In this document: piece by piece, positions 22,149 through 35,583 of the stretch
Position numbering within the stretch: position 1 is the stretch's first letter
Layout: each line of letters begins with the position of its first letter
Assembly (NCBI GenBank): GCA_027604685.1
Contig: JADHYX010000123.1
Span: 1-54,831, forward strand
DNA length: 54,831 bases
Direction: 5' to 3'
From: Lobulomyces angularis
Lineage: Eukaryota; Chytridiomycota; Chytridiomycetes; Lobulomycetales; Lobulomycetaceae
The notes under the pieces: model-generated
What the model saw: the letters and a program-made list of their open reading frames with translations, nothing else
What the model was told of the DNA's origin: nothing
Databases searched by the model: none
Made by a program: the position numbers and the translations under genes

Positions 22149-25100
22149 ATGTCAAAATGTAAGTAAAAATCCAAAGATTGATGTATTTATGTCTTTCATC
22201 AAATAGCAAACTTGGCGGAAAAGCAAGCTACTTCTTCAATTCCTGATGACTTTTATTATGATGCTGAAAAATTAAAATTTTACAATCTCTCTTTTAATGA
22301 AATTGAGCAGGAAGTACTAGAGTTACAGTAATATTAAAAATTTAAATTCACTTTATGCTAAAAATTTTTTATTAATTAGCTGCTCTTTCGGTTTTTTTTA
22401 AACTTTTGTATTATCTTACTGAAAAATTTAACAGGTTTTGATTCCCACAAAAGATCCAATGTTCATTATCTTTCAGATAACTGTATCGTTACCTCAGTTG
22501 GTAACTTAATTGTGTTTTTAAACTTGAAATCACTTGAACAAGAATACTATAAAGCGCTGAGAAATGGAGGAATAGGAGCAATTGCGGTATAAAAATATTT
22601 TAAGTGCAGTATTTATATTGTTCTTAGATCCATCCTTCAAGAAATTACATTGCAGTAGCAGAAGTTTTTGATAATTCACCATTAATCTACATTTTGGAGT
22701 ATCCGTCAATGAAAGTGTTTAGAATATTAAGGGATGGTGCAATAAAAGGTTATTCAAATATTTCCTTTAACGCTGGCGGCAATAAGCTTGCTAGTGTTGG
22801 ACAGGACCCAGATTTCATGCTTACCATTTGGGACTGGAAGGAGGAACACATTATTTTAAGAAGTAAAGCCTTTAGTCAGGTAAACAAATGTGTGAACATC
22901 AAATTAACCTTTTATTTAGGATGTTTATAGAGTTGCTTTTGCAAATGAAAGTGATGGTGTTTTAACAACTTCAGGAACTGGTCATATTAAATTTTGGAGA
23001 ATGTCTTCGACATTTACAGGACTTAAATTACAAGGTTTACTTAATTTAATAATGAAACTTTAATTTTAATAAATTTAAAAGGATACCTCGGAAAGTTTGG
23101 TGCATCAGAACTAACTGATATATGTGCTTTTATTCAGCTTCCCGATGGCAAAGTTTTATCTTCAACAGAAACGGGAAACCTTTTGCTGTGGGATGGAGGT
23201 TCTTAATTATGAGATATTAATTTAGTTAAAATTTCAATTTTAGGAATGATTAAATGTGAAATATCTGGAAAAGGAAGAAAACCTTGCCATATTGGAAGGA
23301 TAGAAGTTGTACTTTTAGTTGAGGGGGAAATATTTACAGCAGCTGAAGGTATATAAAAAAAAAGCTAAAAGATAACTTTACTGTATTGTAAATAGACGGT
23401 TATGTACGAATTTGGGATTTGGAGACAATTGATAATGCCGATGTCACTACTGCTTACCCCGGAGGTGCAGAAAAAGAAAAATCTGATGTTGCAAGTACTT
23501 CATCATCCTCCAACAGTCGTATTTTTGAAATGGAGCCAGTAGACGAAATACTAATAGGAAAAGATGTTAAGGTAATAAAAGATTTAATTTCATAGTAATT
23601 GTTAGGTTAAATCAATGGTGCGAAATCCCGTCAATATTGATGAATATTTAATTCAGGATTCATTAGGGCACTTGTTTAAATTAGACACAAAAAAAAGAAC
23701 TGTAGAAAAATTAATAGTGTTTCATTCAGGTCCAATAGCTGGATCAGATACTTCGCCTAAATTTCACTCAATGGTAACTCTTGGGGTGGACGGTACCCTT
23801 AGAGTTTTTAGTTATTTGGAAAAGAGAATGATTGGGAAGGTTCAGTATCCAAATGAAGGGTCTTGCATACAATATATGCCACTGGTAATTTTTAAGATCT
23901 ATTATGATATAAGAAAGTAACCAATTTTAGTTGATAGATGGGGGAGGTTCCACAGTGATTGCGGGATTCTCGGATGGTATAATAAGGTAAAGGAGTGAAG
24001 TCATTTTAAGTTTTTCTAAATTTTTTATTGCAGAATTATCACTTTTGGAAAATATACTGTTGCTAATGGGCACGAGTTTATGTTGCAAGAAGTTTTTAAA
24101 CCACACAAGAGCCGTATTACAAAAATTATAATATCTGAAGATTGTGAATATTTTGCAACAGTTGCAGAGGATAAAACAGTTTTTTTTTTCAATATCCAAA
24201 ATTTATATAAACCGGAATTATCTTTTTCTACAGAAATGATAGATGAAAACTATCAACCACCATATTCAAAAAAATTGATAAAAATAACACCAATTTGTTT
24301 CATCGAAACGGAAACTCCTGTAAATTCAATATCCTTTTCCCCTGATAACCACCAAAACGTTAATGTGTTGGAGGATGACGGAACTGAATCTCAGCAAGAA
24401 AGAATGCAAGAATCGGAAGATGTAGAAGAGGATAGTGATAATAACATAGGTGGAAGAAGGTTATTAATGGTTTTAGAAGACGTTGGACTAATGTCAATGA
24501 TATTGCCACCAACTAATTCGATAGACACTTCTATTACATACGAGTTAAGCAAAGATAAGTTTGAATTAATTCCTTGGCACTTTGTTGTGCCAGACGAGAA
24601 GAAAAAAGTTGAATCTGAATCTATAGCGGATGAAAAAGTTGAAGAAAAAGCTTTGGGTGCTTCAGAGGATCGTGAAGTTAAAGTTGTTGAAGAGGAAAAA
24701 CCTGAATTGTTGATAAAAGAAAATTCACCTTTTCAGTTAGTGTATTATTTAGAAGGTGGTTACTTTATAGGAACAATAAGAAATAAAAAAGGTAAGTAAA
24801 ATTTATATTTATAGAGTTAACCGATCTATCAAAAATTAGGTGATACGGAGATTAGAGTATTTAAATACAGTAATCCTAGTGTAAGCAGGTAAGGAGAATT
24901 AAAATTAGGTGCTTATTACTTTTTAAGGCTAATGTATACTCACATCGCAGCGGTAACTGACTTAAAGCTGTCCTCTAGCGGAAAGTATCTCCTTTTCGGA
25001 GGTGCTGATGGTACCGCAGGTATACGCAAATTTAGAGTTGAAGATATTTTGCTGAAGGATGCGGTGTGGTTAGACGGCCATGAAGTTTATGTATTGTACT

Positions 25101-28100
25101 TTAGTTAATTTTAGTTAATTATATGTAGGAAAATTCACCTTTAGCGAAGCAGTTTCCAGATTCCAGTGGAAATGGGACGATTTCTGGTGAATTTTGGCTT
25201 GGTTATGCCCATGATTCCTCTCGTGGTAGAATCGCGAACCTGTCGAATTCTTTTGATGATTCATTTTTGGTTTCAGTTGGAGCCGATGGCGGTAGCTTTA
25301 AAAACTTGACATTGTATTAATTTTGAATTAGGTGTCGTGGTGTGGAGAAATTTAATGCATGAAGTTAAAACAGTTGGTAAAATTGAAGAACACTATGAAC
25401 TTTGAAATATTAATATTTTCAGATGGTCAAAATGAAGAGTTTACCAAGGAAGAAACTCCAGATATTGATTTAGAAGAAGACGATGAAGAGGAAATCACAA
25501 TTAGTCAGGAAAGAAGTAAAAGTAAAGAAGAATTTAAAATAGAAGTGGTTGAAGATATTTTGGACCCGAACACATATTCAATTCAGGAACACAAAATCAA
25601 ATCTGAAAAGGATAGGGAGATAGACGAGGCAGAAATTAAGAAGCAAGTGACCAGAAACTATATACAAGACTTAAGAAATGAATTTTTGGAACTACTTAAT
25701 CAAAATGAACAAGTAATTCCAGAATGGAAGCTATTACGAGACTCATTTTCTGTTGATTCGGACTTAAGGTAAAAAGGTTAAAGAGAGTTAACATCTTATC
25801 TCTTTTAAAGAACTGACATTGAAAAAGAAACTGCAGAAAAAATTGAAAATTTGAAAAAAGATCAAGAATGGATTTCAGAAAAAGAAAGTATAGGTCTACA
25901 CAAGTTAAAAAAAAAATTTTTGGATAATATTGAAACAGAACTCATAGAAATAAAAGCTTTTCGAGTATTTTTTTAAATCTACTAAACCTTATCTTTTTTT
26001 TGCAGTGTAACCATAAAGTTTCAACATTTAGGACACTTAAATTAGATTTATCTTCGCTATTTTCTAGCAACCACGATGGAACTCAAGAAAAATTGTTGCA
26101 GGATGTCAATGTATAGATTATTATTTAAACATTTTATTGTTTATGTTCTCAATTTTTTAATCAGGATCGTAATAAAACTACTGATAATCAAATAACCAAG
26201 AAATTAGACTCCGAGGAGTATAAAGAACAACAGGGTGATTTAAACGGAAATAAGGGACAAATTAAAGTATTAGTTTAAATAACATTAAATTTTGTATTCA
26301 TAATTTACTAGCATGACTCAAGAAGCAAACTTGAAGCTAGAAAGCAATTAAGGGCTCAACGTGCAACACTATGGAAGGAGCTCATAGAATCAAAGCCAGA
26401 TGAAAATTATGAAGATCCACGGTTTGAAAATTTAATTTGTGGGAAGACAAACTTTTCTTTTTTTAGCGATGTAGCTAATATCAGATACGCTGAGCTTCAT
26501 ATGGGCGACTACAAACTTAAAACGGGAGAAAAATATATTGTTCCTGAAAGCGAAAGAGTAGATGCAGATAAAAAAAAACGTCAATTAATTTTATTAAACG
26601 AAAGCATATTTGATCTGAAGGAGGTACTGAAAAAAATATTTAACTGGGTCCTTTATTAATAATTTCGCAGAATTTCAATAAGCAAATTTTACATCTACGG
26701 GACAACAAGCAAAATTTGATTAATAAGTTTTATGAATATATTTTAAAAATTGAAACGATTGATAAAAAGTTAGTTAAGATGGGTGAGACAGTTGAAGTTT
26801 TGACTACTATGCCGCAAATGGATGTAAATAAATAACCGAAATCCCTTACTTATTTTTCCATATAGCCGTTAGCATACCCAGAAAACAGAAACTTGGTGAC
26901 GGAAGAGGATATACAGTACCAGTTACGACTCAATGAAGAAAACGCGCACACTCGAACAAAAGAGGACTTTGGAGGATTTGCCAACAGGCTGTCCGCACAG
27001 AAAAAGGAAGCAAACGCAGAGATAACATCAGCTGCGGCTGATACTGAGTTATTATTAATTCAAAAACCTGTAGATGATTCTTTAAAGGAAGTAACCTCCA
27101 AATCACCGCTAGAGATATTGGAATACGAAAATACAAGAACTTTTTTAAAATATAAAAAAAATAGATTTTTACTAACTATGGAAGACGCACTTACCAAATT
27201 CGACGAAAAAGTTGAGAACTTGGTCAAAGAAAAGATTTTACTTGATGGAGGTAAATACTTTGATTTATTATCTTCTAATGACTGGAACAATTGTAGATAT
27301 TAAATTTGCTGACATTAAACTTCTGCTGTTGTACCGAGAATGGGCTCTGTTAAAAGAATTTGAAAAGTTTGATACAACTCTAGCAGATAAACTTGTTACA
27401 AAGAAACAGGAGCAAGATGATATTGATCAAAAGGTACGTCGATATTTTCAGTTTTACAATTTTACAATTTTGCAAATTTCTTTTTAGATTAAAGAATGCC
27501 AAGACAGACTTAACATAAAAAAAGTTGAAATAGAACAAGTGATCAAAAGAGAAAAAGAAATTTATAGTGATTTTACGAAAATATTAGGGGAAGGCAATAA
27601 ATATGAGGAATTTTTAACGAAGATTTTGAAAAGAAAAATAAAGAGAGCCAAGGTATGAATTCACTTCCTAGAATAATTTTTAAAAATATCCATAAAAATT
27701 GTAAACATAGAAAAAAGTTAAAAGTGAAAAAGTAGATGGGGAAGAACATGAAGATGAAAGTGAAGAAGAAAGTGACGACGAATATGGAGATGGCAATGAT
27801 GAATCAGATGAAGAGGATCAAGAAGAAGAAATCTGTCCCAATGATTGTGATACCGCTGTATTTAATAAAGTTTTAGAACTAAGAGAAAAGAAGTTAGATG
27901 AGGAGGAAATATTATCTGAAATTCAAAAATCTATTGAAGCATTAAAAAAAGAAAATGAATCGTTAATTAAAAAAGAAAAGGTAATTTGGACTGAAATTCT
28001 CTAAAATTTTTAATTCTTTAGGTTATACATGTAGCCTTAAAAAATACTGAGACGGAAATTCAAGATTTCCAGACACAAAAACAAAAAAAACTGAACGAAC

Positions 28101-29071
28101 TAGATGTGGTGGTACGTTTCACCAACTGACTTTTTTATTTAACATTATTACTTATCTTACTTATCGCAGGTGCCATTAAGATTACATCAGCTCTATTTCT
28201 TGGAAAAAAATGCTTTACCAGCAGATCTTTCCTCGGCTTTAATTTTTGTAGAGGATGGTCTTCGAAAGTTAAAAAATAGGATAAAAGAACTGCATCAAGA
28301 AAAATCAGATATAAAAAAGAATCACAAAGAATTGAAAAAAATGCACATAAGTTTAAAAAAAAGTAGAAAGGAAAAACAACTTAGGGTAACGTTTTCAATA
28401 TTTAATACAGAATTAAATATTTAAAAATTCAGTTGGAGGATATGGAAGGTAGAGCCTACGATGTTCAAATGCTCAAATTTGGGAAGGTAATAGATCTGGA
28501 AAAGCTCGAGGTAAATTTCACTACTATCAATAACTCAGTATTTTTTAGAGAATGGGTGTAAACAAAAATGCCGAGGAACTTCGAGAAAAACTTCTTAGGG
28601 AAGACCAAAAAAGATTAAAAGAACTCAAACTAGCGGAAGTAAAATTATTGTAACTAGTAAATTAATATGTTTTAGGTGCAAATTTCTTTAAGAAAAGAAA
28701 AGCTAACCGAATTAATAAAGGATAACACAGAAAGATTAGAGAATAAAGTTTCTCTTACAGAACAAAACAAACGATTAGAAGACTCTTTAAACACCAGTCA
28801 GTGTTCTGTTGTGAGTACAAATAGACTTTTGTAATTTATTGTTTTTGTTTAGACGGCAGAATACAATGGGCCGCAAAAAAAAGACATTATTGAAAAGGAA
28901 AGGCTGATTAAGTTGGTCCAATTGCAAAGTGCTGAAATTGAAGAGTTAAAGGTAATCTATGTCACGTAATTTTATATATATATTTTGTAGATGGAAATCG
29001 AGCTTCATATAAGAAAGCCTGTTGCCCCAATAACTTCGAAAAGAAATGCACAAGAAAACGAATTGCATTGA
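22149..29071 (+). CDS. CFAP44: Cilia- and flagella-associated protein 44
   Basis: CFAP44 works with CFAP43 in the tether/tether-head complex that anchors dynein f (I1) to axonemal doublets. I traced 34 exons that close in phase to 1814 aa; human CFAP44 is about 1850. Exons begin 22149-22158, 22207-22327, 22380-22390, 22435-22586, 22628-22879 and end 28853-28951, 28991-29071; introns are 34-60 nt. Exon 3 is an 11-nt microexon that completes the conserved HCSFGFDS block. Residues 40-800 are WD-repeat propellers ([62 protein letters not shown]). From about 850 on it is Glu/Lys-rich coiled coil, with a strongly acidic segment near 27720-27830. Three more acidic stretches lie between WD blades, as in other CFAP44 proteins. 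Start is the first ATG, with a 10-nt first exon. Confidence 0.94.
22380..22390 (+). other. 11-nt microexon of CFAP44
   Basis: The 11 bases between an AG acceptor and a GT donor are required to keep frame (phase 2 in, phase 1 out), and supply the Cys-Ser-Phe of HCSFGFDS, a block conserved in CFAP44 as HSFGYD. Without it the frame and the motif are both lost. Confidence 0.85.
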
Positions 29072-29673
29072 GAATGTATTTTTCACATTTTTTTATACTA
29101 ACTTATGGATCATATCCGGAAAAATGTTTATCTTAGATTAAATTTTATAGAAACAATCATTTTAGTACATAAGATTTAAAACCAATAAATTAATTTAATT
29201 GTTAGTATTGTGCTTTACCAATAAAGTTTTATCATCAACGGCTATTTCAATGAAATAAATCAACAATGAATTTTTTGAAAAAAAAAATAAATTTGTAAAT
29301 AAAAATTATAAGTAGTTTACAATTTAAAATAATTATTGTGAAGCGTCAAAATCTTTTGCTGCAATTTTTTATGAAGCTGAAGCAGGAGCCTCAAGCTCCC
29401 TGTGTTCACTACAATTTACGAAGAGTGGAAAAAACATATTTATTAATAGTTTGATACAAAAATATTTTTTTTGTTTCTTGTAAATGTTGCATCTCTTTAC
29501 CATTAAACAATTTAAATTACTTTTGATATCCACAGTATATTCTCGTGTTAGTTATATTATATTCATAACTTTAATTTGTACTTTAAATTTTCTTTTTTTT
29601 TATTTTTTTTTTTTATAAGCAAAAATTTTATCTTAGCCAATCAAAAAAATTTATAAATTTGCACTGTTGCAAA
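29072..29673. other. Intergenic region
   Basis: Holds the 3-prime untranslated region of CFAP44 (AATAAA near 29220) and the promoter of the next gene. No other feature was seen. Confidence 0.55.
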
Positions 29674-32600
29674 ATGATCAAAGGAGATGATGGCCATAAG
29701 AATTCAACAAAAAGCACCCTTGAAATGAATTTAGTTGGTAGACAAAACTTATCATTTCCCTCCCTACGACGGAAGTCTTCCTTTGACAAAGTGGCCAGTT
29801 TGGTTAGCAAGTACATATTTATTTAAAAAGTTAAAAATTCATAAATCTTTATAAACGATTTTTAGGACCAAAAGGCTTTCCATGCAGCTAGCCAACTTAA
29901 AGGAAATTGAAGATGAGTTTTTTTTGGTTTTTATAAATCAATCTCAATAATTTTTAATAATTGAAAATTAATAACTAGAACGGAAAAAGTAAAAGAAATT
30001 TTGGATCACAAGTTGAAAAGGAAGAAGTTTTAGACTATTCTGAATTTAATAATATTTTAGAAATAATGAAAAATGACCTTGACACAGCAGTTAAAATGAT
30101 TAAAAGACACCAAATGGCAAATTTATGTCATCAATCGAAACTACTGTATGAAGTGTTGTTATCTGAAATAAATAGTTTAAAAAAGGAGCAGCAGCAGGAC
30201 TTAAAAAACATAAGGAAAGAATGCCAAGAAATGTTAGATGAAGCGATACTAGGATTTGGGGAAAAACTAATTGTAATATTTCAAAATATCATTTAAAAAA
30301 TTAAATACTGCATATTTCTTAATTATAGGAGGATAATGAATTCAAAGCCTTAGAATTAAAAGAAAGGTTATCTGAGCAAGAAGTCGAAATTGATGACAGA
30401 TTTGAAAGTCAGCTAAAAATATTAACTCGAAATAGCGAAGAGCTAGAAAGATATCGATTTACTGCGGCTAGGTATTACATTTTGTTGAAAAAACATGGGA
30501 TTCTGGAAGATCAAAAAGAGTGGACAGAAAATGGTGAAAAATTAAGAACTGCCAACTTAATTGAAGTATTTCAATTAAAGATAAATGATCTAGACAAACA
30601 ATTGGGGGATTTGAGAGGTAGCATGGGTGTTATAGAAGAAAAATTTGAAAAGCAAGTAAATTTAAGTCCTGTTTTAGCACAGCAACTGAATATGTTAAAC
30701 AGCAATATAGTTGATTTAGGAAATGGTAAATCAAATTCTCCGGGATTATCAAACAATGCAGTTGATACTTCTATATTAATTTCCATTATAAAAAGAGCAC
30801 TGGAAAACCAGCAAAAAAGTAGTAAACCAGGTAGTAGAACAGGCAGTAGACCAGGCTCATCAACCTATAGTAGACCGCCTTCAAGTTTAAATAAAAGCTT
30901 AAAGGCTGCTAAAACTCAAAAAAAATCTATATCTTTTGATGCAAATTTTAAATTTTCTTCAAATGTCCAAGCTTCTTCTGCAAGTCTTTCTCGGTTTAGT
31001 ATAAATAGCGACACAGAATCTACAGCAAGTTTAAATAAAAAATATACCAATACCAAGTCAAATTCTCGAAGAAATACTTCCACACAATTAAACGATATTC
31101 AAATTTCAGTTTCTGAAGAGTCGGATTATAAAATACCTGTTTCTTCAAAATCCAGAGTTTCATTCGACCATTCATCAGAAACCAAAAGCGCCAATACAAA
31201 ATTAGCTAAATTTAAGTTGACGGTAGAAAATATAATTAATAATAAAAAAAAACCAGAGAGCGGCACAAAAATTTGTAGCTTAAAAACTCCTGAAAATAAT
31301 GCTGCTCCAAAATTTACGAAACCGTATGAATTTTTAAGTGCCAATAATTTGAATTTAGCTGAAAATAGACTTAATGGAAAAGGAAAAAACCTTGAATTTA
31401 ATATGATAAGATTAAATTCAGATACACTAGATCCCAAGGATTCAACATACTTATTAGATTCTTTTTCTGGTCAATCCAGTAGAAAAGGTTCAGCCGTTCC
31501 AAGTTCTAGATATGGTTTTCCAAATTCTTCCTTTTCTGGGAGAGGATCGTTTTATCCCCAAATAAACAATAGTAATAGAAGCATTAACGAAAATGTTTCT
31601 GTGTCTTTTTTATCTCCAAATTCAAATAGCATGTTTCAGGAAGTGCGAAGAAAGTCTAAAGCCATTCACGAAAGCGCGGATCATTCAGAGAGAAATCAAA
31701 CGAGGTTGATGATAAAAAAATATGCTGATGATATTAGTAGAGCAAAGTTGAAAGGAGAAAAAGAGCTGAATGATTTGTTGGAAGAAAAAAAGATCTTGAA
31801 AGCGCTTTGGAAATTAAAAATTCATACTCTTAAAAAAAATAATAGCAAAACTAATATTAAGCAATTAATAAAAAAGCAAGCAAATTTAATTAAACTTGCC
31901 GTTAAACTGACATCAAGTGTGACGGTTGAAAAAGAGACTCAATGTGAGCTCGGCGGACTGTGCTATAGAGACACATTACCAAAGCCAAAGGCTCCAATTA
32001 AACTTAAAGAACCTATTTACGAAGCAGCAAAAACAGAAGAAGAAATTGCAGTAGCTAATTCGCTGTTAGGCGGTCGAAATACCAACAGTTTAGCTTTTAT
32101 GTTGCAAGGGTTTTCCATTTCAAGCGCTTCCCCCAGTTTGGTAATTCTCACATAAGTTTCCTCCTTTTACACTATCCTTTTTTATTTAGAATGGATTAGA
32201 CAGCACGTCAAGCTCCCACAGTTCTATGTCTTCATTTTCAGTTACTGTAAGTAGGGAGCCATCCATATTCAATCTGAACAGTACGTATTTCCTGTTTGTT
32301 AATTTTAACTTTTATTTTCTAATTCAGCTAAAGATCGACGATCCCTACCTACTAGGCCACCTCTGCATCAAAAAGCTAAACCATCAAATATTTTTGGAGA
32401 CAAACAATTCTCCTCGTCAACAATAAATCTTTCGGCACTGGATCAAGCACTAAATGAAATTCTCAAAGAGCCTAAGTCACCTTCAATTAGATCTCGATCA
32501 AAAACAGAGCAACCTAAAACCTTATCGGCAATGCCATTACAAAATTCTTCATCGTCAAGGTCTACTGGAAATTTATTCCGATCATCTTCTGCCATGAATT

Positions 32601-33253
32601 TAACAGAAGGAATAAAAAAAAGTAAAAAAAAATCATCAACCCCAGCAGTGGCATTTAATTTAGAGTCTTCGGAATTAAGTGATTCGAAAAAATCGCAACT
32701 AGGACTTGATAATATTATAATAAAAAAAAATGGAGACATCGAAGAATTTATTTTTAGCGTTCCAACGATTCCACCTCCAACTTCTCCAAATGCTACTTCA
32801 TTAAATTCACCTAACATGTTGGTTGAGGATGCTTCCGATGCATTAACAAAGAACTTTCTGAAAGCACCGTTACAAAAAAATCACTTTGACAATACTAAAG
32901 TGAGCTACGAAGAACTGTGTTTTTTTGTCCCTTCCTTTAGCAGTTCCGGTCAGAATGATGCAAGTGTTACTTCGGCAAGTGCCAATCCATGTAATCAATC
33001 TAGTTTCAGCAAAAACGAGTCCCTGCTAGAGTCTTTCAAGGTAGTGGACATTGAAAGTCAAGAAAAGATAGAAAATTCGCTAGAAAAAAATTCTAGTTCA
33101 ATATCCGCATCTTCAGTGAATAATTCGTATATGGATACTGAAGGAGTCTTCAGTGTATCAGAAAATTGTACAGTTTCAGTCCCACAAATAAAGACTGGAA
33201 GAAATGTTTTAATTAATTTTGAGGTGATTTCTCCAGAAAAGGAAAACAATTAA
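29674..33253 (+). CDS. Ser-rich coiled-coil protein of unknown function
   Basis: Not recognised. Six exons (29674-29810, 29866-29926, 29979-30272, 30329-32140, 32190-32280, 32328-33253) join in phase to 1106 aa. Residues 1-70 are basic with RRKSSFDK-type phosphosites. About 80-300 is a coiled coil with a compact block ELERYRFTAARYYILLKKHGILED that looks like an ordered helical hairpin. About 300-560 is a Ser/Arg low-complexity region (SKPGSRTGSRPGSS, KKSISFD). A second coiled coil follows (NQTRLMIKKYADDISRAKLK to KKQANLIKLA), then the charged motif TQCELGGLCYRDTLPKPKAP. The last 400 residues are Ser/Pro-rich. It sits 600 bp downstream of CFAP44 in the same direction, and its architecture (microtubule-associated-like Ser/Arg plus coiled coils) would fit a cytoskeletal or basal-body role. 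That is only inference. Confidence 0.75.
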
Positions 33254-33694
33254 CCTTATTTTGTATATTAGATCATACTTTTTTGTAATATTAAAAACTG
33301 TGCATATCCATTAACACTCCATGTAATTCTAGTTATAAAAATAATTACTTATATTCTTGGAAGAACTCTAAGCTAGTAATCCTTGATTGCTATCATAAGG
33401 TAGATTATGCAAAATCAGCCTCTGAATAACAATAACAGTAAAAAAATATAGAATAAAAAACTGTTTTATTGCTCTATTTATTTTTGTTTCTTCAACTTCA
33501 CTATTTTGTTGTTACTGTTCAGTAGGACTTGATTGTTGAATATATCATTGCCTCAATCCCGCCACAAAAAAATTTCTATTGGGAAAAATAGTAAAAATCA
33601 ACAAATTTTCAGTACGAATAATTAACACAAATTTTAAAAACCTAAAATAGTTCAATCATTTTCCTCTGTATTATAAATTAACTCGAACTAGGTA
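33254..33694. other. Intergenic region
   Basis: Contains likely poly(A) signals for the upstream gene and the leader of the transporter gene. No reading frame or motif supported. Confidence 0.5.
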
Positions 33695-35419
33695 ATGGTT
33701 TCAAATTATGATGAGCAAACTACAAATGTCGTAGCTGATAATTCTGGTTTTTTCGAGGAAAACTTATTTGAAGATTATGTTAATAGTCGTGTTCATGAAT
33801 CTACTCCCTTGTTAAGACGAGCATCTGTTATTTTAATTATTGAAGAGGAAAGTGGAATCTCCAACAATAAAACTTTTTTTTTATTAATTAATGGTATTTC
33901 CTTTGTTTAACTCGTTTTAAAATTTTATTTTCTGTTTAGCGTTTGTTGGTACGGGTGTATTATTCCTTCCGAAAGCGTTTTACAATGGCGGAATCTTATT
34001 TTCAATCATAATTTTGTTCGTTACTGGTTTTTTAGCCTTGCACTGGTATTTATTGTTCAGCCTTGCATAATATTTTTACCAAAATTTGTACATTTTAGTA
34101 TGAATCTAATAGTGGATATTAGTAGAGAGTTAGGAGGAATGTCTTACGGTGACATAGGTGGAAAAATTTATGGGAGAAGGATGAGGAGCATTGTATTATT
34201 TTCCATTGCATTGGCTCAAAGCGGTATTACAATTTATTTGCTTTTCACTAAAGAAACCTTAACAATGAAGGATTTTGCTGTGCCTATTACATATTTGTTG
34301 CAAAAAATTTGAGAGATTTAGTAATGTTGCTATCGAACTGTAACTTAATTTTGCCAGAATGGGTTTTTATACTATCGCAGGTTTTACTTTTTATACCACT
34401 TTCTTGGGTGCGCAAGCTGAATTACTTTAGTTTGCCATGTTTGATAGCCAGTATCTTCATTTTTTTAAGTTTGGGATACATTTTTTATTTTAACTTGGCA
34501 ACGATATATACTAATGGGATGAAAAATGATATATTATTATTCAATTTTGAAGGATTTCATCTTTTTGTTGGAACATCGTTGTTTAGTTTGGAAGGTATTT
34601 GCTTAATACTACCTATTGCGGATTCAATGAAAAACCCTGACAAATTTAATTATACATTACGTATTTGTATAGTTACAATATTAATAATTTTTGGTTTGAT
34701 TGGCGGATCAGTAAGTTTTGTATTCATTTTATTGAAATATTTCTTGTAGGGATATTTAGCTTTTGGGAATCAAGTTTCAAGTATTGTGTTTTTAAACTTA
34801 CCAGATACTTATCTCACCTCTCTCATTCAACTTCTCTGTAAGACCCTTTGACCCTTATTAATTTTCAAATCTTAACATTTTTTTAAGATGGTCTGTCCAT
34901 AGTACTTTCTTTTCCAATTACTATCTATCCAACTATACAAATTACAGAAAGTAAGCTCTTTAATTTTTCACCTAGCGGTAGAGTATCAAATGCTGTCAAA
35001 TGGAAAAAGGTTTGAAAGGTAAATTTTTCTAATATTTCTTTCAGAATATATATAGGGCCTTCTTAATGACTTTTTTGGCAGCTGTTGCTTTTTATGGCAG
35101 CAACTATTTAGATAAGTTTACTAGCTTAGTTGGTATTAATTCTTTTACAAAATTTGTTTTTATTTTGTTTTAGGTTGCTTTGCTAGTATTCCCTTAATGT
35201 TTATATACCCATCGTTATTTCATAGTAATAGTTTTTTGATTAATTCTATTAATAAAATTTTTTTATCAAGGTTATTATGCAAAAAGTAAAATTGAAAAAG
35301 TCAAAGATTGGACAATTGTAATTTTTGGGATACTTTCACTAATTTTTAACTCTCTTATTACTATCCGCAGTTTTTTTGAAGCAGAGGATATTATTGAACG
35401 GGATAGATGCATTATTTAA
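33695..35419 (+). CDS. AVT3/SLC36-type vacuolar amino-acid transporter
   Basis: A proton-coupled amino-acid transporter of the AAAP family, closest in sequence style to fungal Avt3, which exports neutral amino acids from the vacuole. Nine exons (33695-33893, 33940-34045, 34099-34223, 34271-34710, 34750-34837, 34888-35009, 35045-35132, 35174-35224, 35271-35419) join in phase to 455 aa with about 11 hydrophobic segments. Diagnostic blocks: the first-helix motif INAFVGTGVLFLPKAFYNGG, SGFCCAYYIFVAKNLRDLV, GGSGYLAFG, PITIYPTIQITESKLF with the SGR..KWKKNIYRAF loop, and GCFASIPLMFIYPSLFH. Residues 1-60 are a polar cytosolic tail ending ESTPLLRR, a likely acidic-dileucine sorting signal for vacuole/lysosome. 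The 47-nt intron 34224-34270 restores the YYIFVAKNL motif; reading straight through gives a false stop. Confidence 0.9.
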
Positions 35420-35583
35420 ATTATTTGAAAAATTTTTTAAAAAAAAAACTCCAATTTTTTTAATATAACTCTCAATTTTTCTTATTTCAAACATTAAATT
35501 TGTTTATAATAAAATTAAAGTTACCTTCAATTATTATATCTTAAAAATTTAATCGTATAATAGAGGTTGTTTAAAAAAACAGA

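Noticed and set aside
22407..22434. In-frame stop in CFAP44 suggesting a broken gene or altered genetic code
   Set aside because: Stops between conserved blocks all fall in short GT...AG introns; every exon phase closes, and all three stop codons are used normally in the window.
34224..34318. Apparent frameshift in the amino-acid transporter
   Set aside because: A 47-nt intron at 34224-34270 restores the conserved YYIFVAKNL block, so the gene is intact.
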